From Planctomycetota bacterium (GTDB lineage Bacteria; Planctomycetota; Phycisphaerae; SM23-33; FEN-1343): a DNA stretch of 9,588 bases. The notes below the pieces were generated by a model. It had not been told where the DNA came from. It searched no databases and saw nothing but the letters and a program-made list of their open reading frames with translations. The stretch covers positions 1 to 9,588 of the forward strand of contig JABMQG010000046.1 of assembly GCA_013203365.1 (NCBI GenBank). Reading direction: 5' to 3'. The translations under genes and the position numbers were made by a program. This document shows positions 5,965 to 9,588 of this stretch, in pieces (the first letter of the stretch is position 1; the number at the start of each line of letters is the position of its first letter).

Positions 5965-7749
5965 ATGGATAGTTTGACGTTAGTGCATTCTCTTGGAAAA
6001 GGTTCGCCGGCGAAGATTCGCTTTGCCGATGCCGATGCGCGGGCGGAGCTTGTCGCACACATGGACGAATTGTGTCTTCCGGCCGACCGCGAAGGGCCGG
6101 ACGTGATTCGCCTCAAGACCGTCCCGTCCCATACTCTGTGGCGGTGCCGGCTGGGGGACCGGTGGTATTACGTTAACCACTTCTATCGGCGCGGCCTGAG
6201 AAGGGCACTGGCTCGGGTCATTCGCCTCAACGGCAGCGAGCAGGAGTTCGACCACATTTGTCGGCTGGCGCAGCGGGGCGTGCCGATGCCGGAAGTATTG
6301 GCTACGGGCAGGCTGGGCGGCCTGTCGTGGATGGTTAGCCGGGCAGTGGCGCCGGCAATGCCAGCCGACCTCTGGCACCAGCAGCGGGCGGGCTCGACAG
6401 ACCCGGCCGTCCAGCGTCAGGTCCGCGACGCCATCGACGCCGTTGCTGAACTTACTGCAAGGATGCACAACGCCGGCGTCCTGCACGACGACTTGCATGC
6501 CGGCAACATCCTGCTGCAGGATCGCGACGGGACGGTCGTACCGATGTTGACCGATCTGCATCGTATGCGTTGTCGTTACCGACTCTCTCGCCGGGTGAGT
6601 GCGAAGAACCTCGCTATGCTGATGCATGGACGATGGCACTTGACGACGCGGACACAACGCATGGCTTTTCTGAAGCGATATCTTCAGGTCACCAGCTCGG
6701 GGGGTTCGCTGTACGGCTGGGCGGAGATGGTGGAGTATTTCGCCGAAGCGCACAAGCGTAAGTTGTACAGATCGCGCGACCGCCACATCTCCGGCGACAA
6801 CAAATACTTCACGGGCATCAGGCTCCATGACGGCTGGCGTGGCCGAGTGGTTCTGGCAGGCAAGTGGCTGACGAAGACATCGTCGGCCTTGGCGTTCACC
6901 ATAGCCGACTGGCAGACGGCACTGGCCGAGCCGGCCGGGCTGTTCGATTCTCCCGATGCCGTGGTGGTGAATGACTCCCCCGGTTCACTCGTTATTCGCC
7001 GACCGCTGACGGTGGGCGAGCACACGCTTGACGTGTATGTCACGCGAAACAATCTTACCGGCCGAGGCAAGGCATTCCTCAACGCGTTTCACTCAAGCCG
7101 GGCGATGCGGGCGTTTCGGCTGGGCCACACGCTTCTTACTCGCCGAATCCCCACTGCCAGGCCGCTGGCGGCGCTTGAGCGGCGAAAATGGCCGATGGTG
7201 TTTGACAATATCCTGATCACCGAGGCGGTTGCATCGGCCCAGCCACTCAAACAGTTCTTGAACCGTTGGTTTGGCGATGATTCCGCGGGCCATTCGGTTC
7301 GGCAAGAGCTCAGCCGTGGTTTGCTATTGCAACTCGGTCGGCTGCTGAAACGGCTGCACGGCCACGGCTTCGCCCATCGCGACATGAAGGCCGACAACCT
7401 CATGGTTCAGTGGACGGCGGCGCAGATGCCGCAGATTGTCTTGGTCGACCTGGACGTTCTGTCACAGCACAGGCGTGTTTCGCGGCGACAGATGTTTGCC
7501 GATCTGATGCGGCTGAACGTCTCGCTGTTGGAATGCCCGTCGGTCAGCCGCACGGGCCGGCTGCGGATGTTGTTGGCGTACCTTCGCCAACCCGCCTGCG
7601 GGGCGATTCATTTCAAACCTTACTGGCATCAACTTCAGCGATGGAGCGCAAAGAAACTCTCCCGGCAGATCACCAGCCGGCGGAAAAAGCAGCGAAGGAT
7701 AGAAACCCCAAAATCCTTTTATTGGGGATCTTTGCCAAATACCTGGTAG
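5965..7749 (+). CDS. Tandem lipopolysaccharide-kinase (WaaP/Kdo kinase-like) protein
   Basis: 594 residues from ATG 5965; an in-frame TTG at 5944 would add seven. GGCGG (5951-5955 region) upstream is a weak SD. Two protein-kinase-fold halves are visible. Half 1 (about 45-240) has GVPMPEVLATG (105-115), catalytic loop HDDLHAGN (174-181) and metal-binding D197 (TDLH). Half 2 (about 340-545) has SRAMRAFRLGHTL (378-390) with IPTARPLA (395-402), catalytic loop HRDMKADN (471-478) and D495 (VDLD). The style is that of WaaP/KdkA kinases, which phosphorylate heptose or Kdo of the LPS core, so an envelope sugar kinase is likely. The strand that normally carries the ATP-binding lysine (V-K-R-Y/F) reads V-N-H-F at 70-73 and V-T-R-N at 359-362, so that lysine seems absent in both halves. 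The tail (560-580) is strongly basic, suggesting contact with membrane or nucleic acid. Most WaaP-family proteins have one domain; the duplication is notable. Confidence 0.8.
   Translation: MDSLTLVHSLGKGSPAKIRFADADARAELVAHMDELCLPADREGPDVIRLKTVPSHTLWRCRLGDRWYYVNHFYRRGLRRALARVIRLNGSEQEFDHICRLAQRGVPMPEVLATGRLGGLSWMVSRAVAPAMPADLWHQQRAGSTDPAVQRQVRDAIDAVAELTARMHNAGVLHDDLHAGNILLQDRDGTVVPMLTDLHRMRCRYRLSRRVSAKNLAMLMHGRWHLTTRTQRMAFLKRYLQVTSSGGSLYGWAEMVEYFAEAHKRKLYRSRDRHISGDNKYFTGIRLHDGWRGRVVLAGKWLTKTSSALAFTIADWQTALAEPAGLFDSPDAVVVNDSPGSLVIRRPLTVGEHTLDVYVTRNNLTGRGKAFLNAFHSSRAMRAFRLGHTLLTRRIPTARPLAALERRKWPMVFDNILITEAVASAQPLKQFLNRWFGDDSAGHSVRQELSRGLLLQLGRLLKRLHGHGFAHRDMKADNLMVQWTAAQMPQIVLVDLDVLSQHRRVSRRQMFADLMRLNVSLLECPSVSRTGRLRMLLAYLRQPACGAIHFKPYWHQLQRWSAKKLSRQITSRRKKQRRIETPKSFYWGSLPNTW
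7706..7727. repeat. Inverted repeat inside the 3' end of the kinase-like gene
   Basis: CCCCAA (7706-7711) pairs with TTGGGG (7722-7727). The stem can be lengthened by AA/TT pairing with one bulged base, leaving a 5-nt loop. It lies 22 bases before the end of the coding frame and is followed by ATCTTTG, not a T-run, so it is not a canonical terminator. Confidence 0.4.
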
Positions 7750-7805
7750 TAGCTAGCGGCAACGGCTAAACCGCCTTCTTTCTGAAAGGGTAAAGAACCT
7801 TCTTC

Positions 7806-7834
7806 TTGACTGTTTTGCCATTGGCGGGTATGTG
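7806..7834 (+). promoter_or_regulatory. Weak candidate promoter for the homocysteine methyltransferase gene
   Basis: TTGACT (7806-7811) and TATGTG (7829-7834) are separated by 17 bp in the 176-bp gap between the kinase-like gene and the methyltransferase gene. The -35 is 5 of 6; the -10 is only 3 of 6. I found no convincing SAM or cobalamin riboswitch fold in this gap. Confidence 0.25.
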
Positions 7835-7909
7835 GCAGTTAGTGATGGCGCCGCCTCGCCAGACAAACTAAACTAGTACTAAAAAGGTCTTGTGACAGGC
7901 TTTTCCTTT

Positions 7910-7916
7910 GGGGAGG
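7910..7916 (+). promoter_or_regulatory. Ribosome binding site fixing the GTG start at 7926
   Basis: GGGGAGG lies 9 nt before GTG 7926. It overlaps the more upstream in-frame TTG (7908), which rules that start out, and is 15 nt from ATG 7932, which is too far. GTG 7926 is therefore the best start. Confidence 0.65.
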
Positions 7917-7925
7917 TCGTTTTTC

Positions 7926-8801
7926 GTGACGATGGACTTGAAAGCTTATCTTGGCCGGGTGACCGTCGCCGATGGTGCATGGGGCACGCAGTTGTACAAT
8001 TGCGGGCTGCCGGCGGGGATGTGCCCGGAGCTTTGGAATGTTGAAAACGACCGAGCGGTGGAAGCGGTCGCACGAAGCTATGTCCGGGCCGGCAGCGAGA
8101 TCATTATCACCAACACGTTCGGGGCGAACAGGTTTGTCCTCGGCAAACACGGCGCCGGCGACCGCGTGGCCGAGCTGGCAGAGGCTGGGGCGGCCATCAG
8201 CCGGCGGGCCGCCGGCGATGCCGTCAAGGTGTTTGCCTCCATGGGGCCGACGGGCGAGATAGTGATGATGGGGCAGGTCAGCGCCGACCAATTGTACGAC
8301 ACCTTCGCCGTCGCGGCCCGGGCCTTCGCCAACGGCGGCGCCGACGCGGTGGTTATGGAGAGCATGTCGGAACTGGATGAGGTATCGGCGGCCGTACGGG
8401 CCGTGCGCGACAATACCGACCTGCTGATCGTTGTCAGTCTGACCTTTGGCAGCGGGCCGAACCAGGCCGCGACGATGATGGGCGTTCAGCCGAATCAGGT
8501 TGTGGATCGGCTGGGTGAAATGGGCGTGTTCGCGTTCGGCGCCAACTGCGGGGTCGGGCCTGAGAGCTATGTCAACGTCGTGCGCCTTTATCGCCAGGCG
8601 ACGGACGCACCGATATGGGTGAAGGCCAATGCCGGTGTGCCGGCACTTGTCGGCGGGGAGTCCGTCTTCCCTCTTTCGCCCGCCGAGTACGCCTCGTATG
8701 TCCCAGCACTGGTTACTGCGGGTGCGAACTTCATCGGCGGCTGCTGCGGGACGACGCCCGAACACATCGCGGCAGTGCGAAGGGCCGTGGATTCCCTTTG
8801 A
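7926..8801 (+). CDS. Homocysteine S-methyltransferase-domain protein, stand-alone
   Basis: 291 residues from GTG 7926, the length of one homocysteine-binding barrel domain (as in the MetH N-terminus, BHMT and MmuM). Seen in order: DGAWGTQL (16-23), LWN..N (37-41), AGSEIIITNTFGANR (55-69), MGPTG (106-110), ESMSELDE (145-152), GANC (205-208) and GGCCGTTPEH (271-280). C208, C273 and C274 are the three zinc ligands that bind and activate homocysteine thiolate. The likely role is cytoplasmic methyl transfer to homocysteine, or a related thiol, to make methionine. There is no attached folate, cobalamin or activation domain and no such gene next to it, so the methyl donor (betaine, S-methylmethionine, methylcorrinoid) cannot be told. 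The deep barrel resembles the MetH N-terminal domain most. The downstream gene is convergent. Confidence 0.88.
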   Translation: MTMDLKAYLGRVTVADGAWGTQLYNCGLPAGMCPELWNVENDRAVEAVARSYVRAGSEIIITNTFGANRFVLGKHGAGDRVAELAEAGAAISRRAAGDAVKVFASMGPTGEIVMMGQVSADQLYDTFAVAARAFANGGADAVVMESMSELDEVSAAVRAVRDNTDLLIVVSLTFGSGPNQAATMMGVQPNQVVDRLGEMGVFAFGANCGVGPESYVNVVRLYRQATDAPIWVKANAGVPALVGGESVFPLSPAEYASYVPALVTAGANFIGGCCGTTPEHIAAVRRAVDSL

Positions 8802-8876
8802 GTGGCTGCACTGTCCCCCAATCGCATCACCCGCAGGGCTACGCAGGCAAAGGAGAAGGCTTTGGTTAGGGCAACT

Positions 8877-9588
8877 TCAAGTTCGTCTGGCCAGCCGGCT
8901 GTAGAGCAGCTCGATCCGTTCGACCATGGTCTGGGCGGCGAATGCGTCCGTGACAAGTTCTCGGCCTGCCTCACCGAGGCGGGCGCGGAGATCGGCGTCG
9001 CCAGCCAGTAGGCTGAGGGCCGAGATGAGTGCGGGCACATCCGCCGGCGGCAAAAGCATGCCCGTTTGGCCGTTGCGGACTACCTCGGCGGCGCCGTCGA
9101 CATCGTATGCGACGACCGGCTTGCCCGCGAGCATGGCCTGCGGCAGCGCGCGGGGCAGGCCCTCGCGAAGGCTGCAGTGCACGACGATGTCGCTGGCGTG
9201 CATTACGGCGGGCATATCGGCTGGCTTCAGCAGGCCGGTCAGGTGGAACCGGTCGGTCAGGCCGGCCTCGGCGATCTGCTTTTCCAGTCGGCTGCGCAAA
9301 TACCCGTCGCCAACCAGGCAGAAGTGGATGCTCGCCGGCAGGGACCCGGCGGCGGCGATGAGGTATTCGTGGCCCTTCAACTCGGCAAGGCGCGAAACCT
9401 GGGTGACCAGTATGGTACCCGGTTCTACGTTCAGACCCTTGCGGAAGGCGCCGGCCAACGTGGATGGTTGGAGAAACGCCCCGGTCTCCATACCACTGTA
9501 GATGGTGGTGAACTGCTCGGGCCTGCCGACGCCGGCGGCTAGGGCCTGGCGAGTCATGGCGTCGGCGACGGAGACGATAGCGTCGGCC
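8877..9588 (-). CDS. GT4-family glycosyltransferase, C-terminal part (5' end beyond window)
   Basis: 236 residues are visible. The frame is open to the right edge, and an internal ATG at 9557 should not be taken as the start: the residues before it (ADAIVSVADAM) are the normal end of the GT-B N-terminal lobe. The donor-binding lobe shows VTQVSRLAELKGHEYLI (61-77), LVGDGYLRSRLE (91-102), TGLLKPADMP (117-126), ASDIVVHCSLREGLPRALPQ (131-150), AGKPVVAYDVDGAAEVV (154-170) and NGQTGMLLP (172-180). The GT4 E-x7-E pair has E142, but the second glutamate is Q150. The family transfers sugars from nucleotide donors in LPS, exopolysaccharide or glycolipid synthesis. Its substrate is not readable. With the kinase-like gene nearby, envelope glycan synthesis is likely. 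It ends 75 bp from the convergent methyltransferase gene, and no clear terminator is seen between them. Confidence 0.92.
   Translation of the reverse strand, partial: ADAIVSVADAMTRQALAAGVGRPEQFTTIYSGMETGAFLQPSTLAGAFRKGLNVEPGTILVTQVSRLAELKGHEYLIAAAGSLPASIHFCLVGDGYLRSRLEKQIAEAGLTDRFHLTGLLKPADMPAVMHASDIVVHCSLREGLPRALPQAMLAGKPVVAYDVDGAAEVVRNGQTGMLLPPADVPALISALSLLAGDADLRARLGEAGRELVTDAFAAQTMVERIELLYSRLARRT

Noticed and set aside
5980..6828. A 282-codon open frame on the minus strand
   Set aside because: It overlaps the first kinase-like domain antisense and shows no recognisable motif.
7756..7810. Possible terminator after the kinase-like gene (TTCTTT...AAAGAA and similar pyrimidine/purine tracts)
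   Set aside because: The stems are short and AT-only with large loops, and there is no T-run after them.
7839..8765. A 308-codon open frame on the minus strand
   Set aside because: It is antisense to the homocysteine methyltransferase gene; its His/Arg/Pro-rich translation has no domain signal.
8832..8847. Direct repeat CGCAGG (8832-8837 and 8842-8847) between convergent genes
   Set aside because: Six bases occurring twice is too short to distinguish from chance, and nothing else repeats around it.
1..9588. CRISPR array, tRNA or rRNA genes, toxin-antitoxin or defence cassette
   Set aside because: No regularly spaced repeats, cloverleaf folds, rRNA-like stretches or defence-protein motifs were seen on either strand.

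Overview
The window looks like a chromosomal segment of a GC-rich bacterium, most likely of the planctomycete/Phycisphaerae type. That assignment is an inference from protein style, frequent lack of Shine-Dalgarno (SD) sites and use of GTG/TTG starts; no rRNA or other decisive marker is present. Most of the window is ordinary core and envelope metabolism, with a small mobile-element scar at the left end.

Left end (1-766): positions 1-204 read on the minus strand as the start of an IS630-type transposase, running off the window. The element end falls at a TA dinucleotide (203-204), as expected for that family. Beyond it lie two small plus-strand genes overlapping by ATGA: a helix-turn-helix protein (252-557) resembling the small HTH proteins that accompany recombinases, and an excisionase/AlpA-like HTH protein (554-766). 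No integrase is visible.

Centre (804-5838, minus strand): five closely spaced genes in transcription order are cdsA (CDP-diacylglycerol synthase), a PhoH-family ATPase, an enolase-superfamily enzyme of the muconate-lactonizing/dipeptide-epimerase subgroup, a polytopic membrane protein of unknown function, and purC (SAICAR synthase). Gaps of about 36-90 bp suggest one transcription unit, although the genes do not share a pathway.

Right half (5839-9588): a short divergent region carries a textbook extended -10 element driving a long plus-strand gene. This encodes a protein with two tandem WaaP/Kdo-kinase-like domains, in both of which I cannot find the usual ATP-anchoring lysine. It is followed by a stand-alone homocysteine S-methyltransferase-domain protein with an intact zinc-cysteine set. 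A convergent GT4 glycosyltransferase follows, cut by the window edge. The kinase-like protein and the glycosyltransferase fit a lipopolysaccharide/cell-envelope context.

The most unusual items are the tandem kinase-like protein and the IS-bordered integrase-less HTH pair. I see no convincing undescribed multi-gene system.
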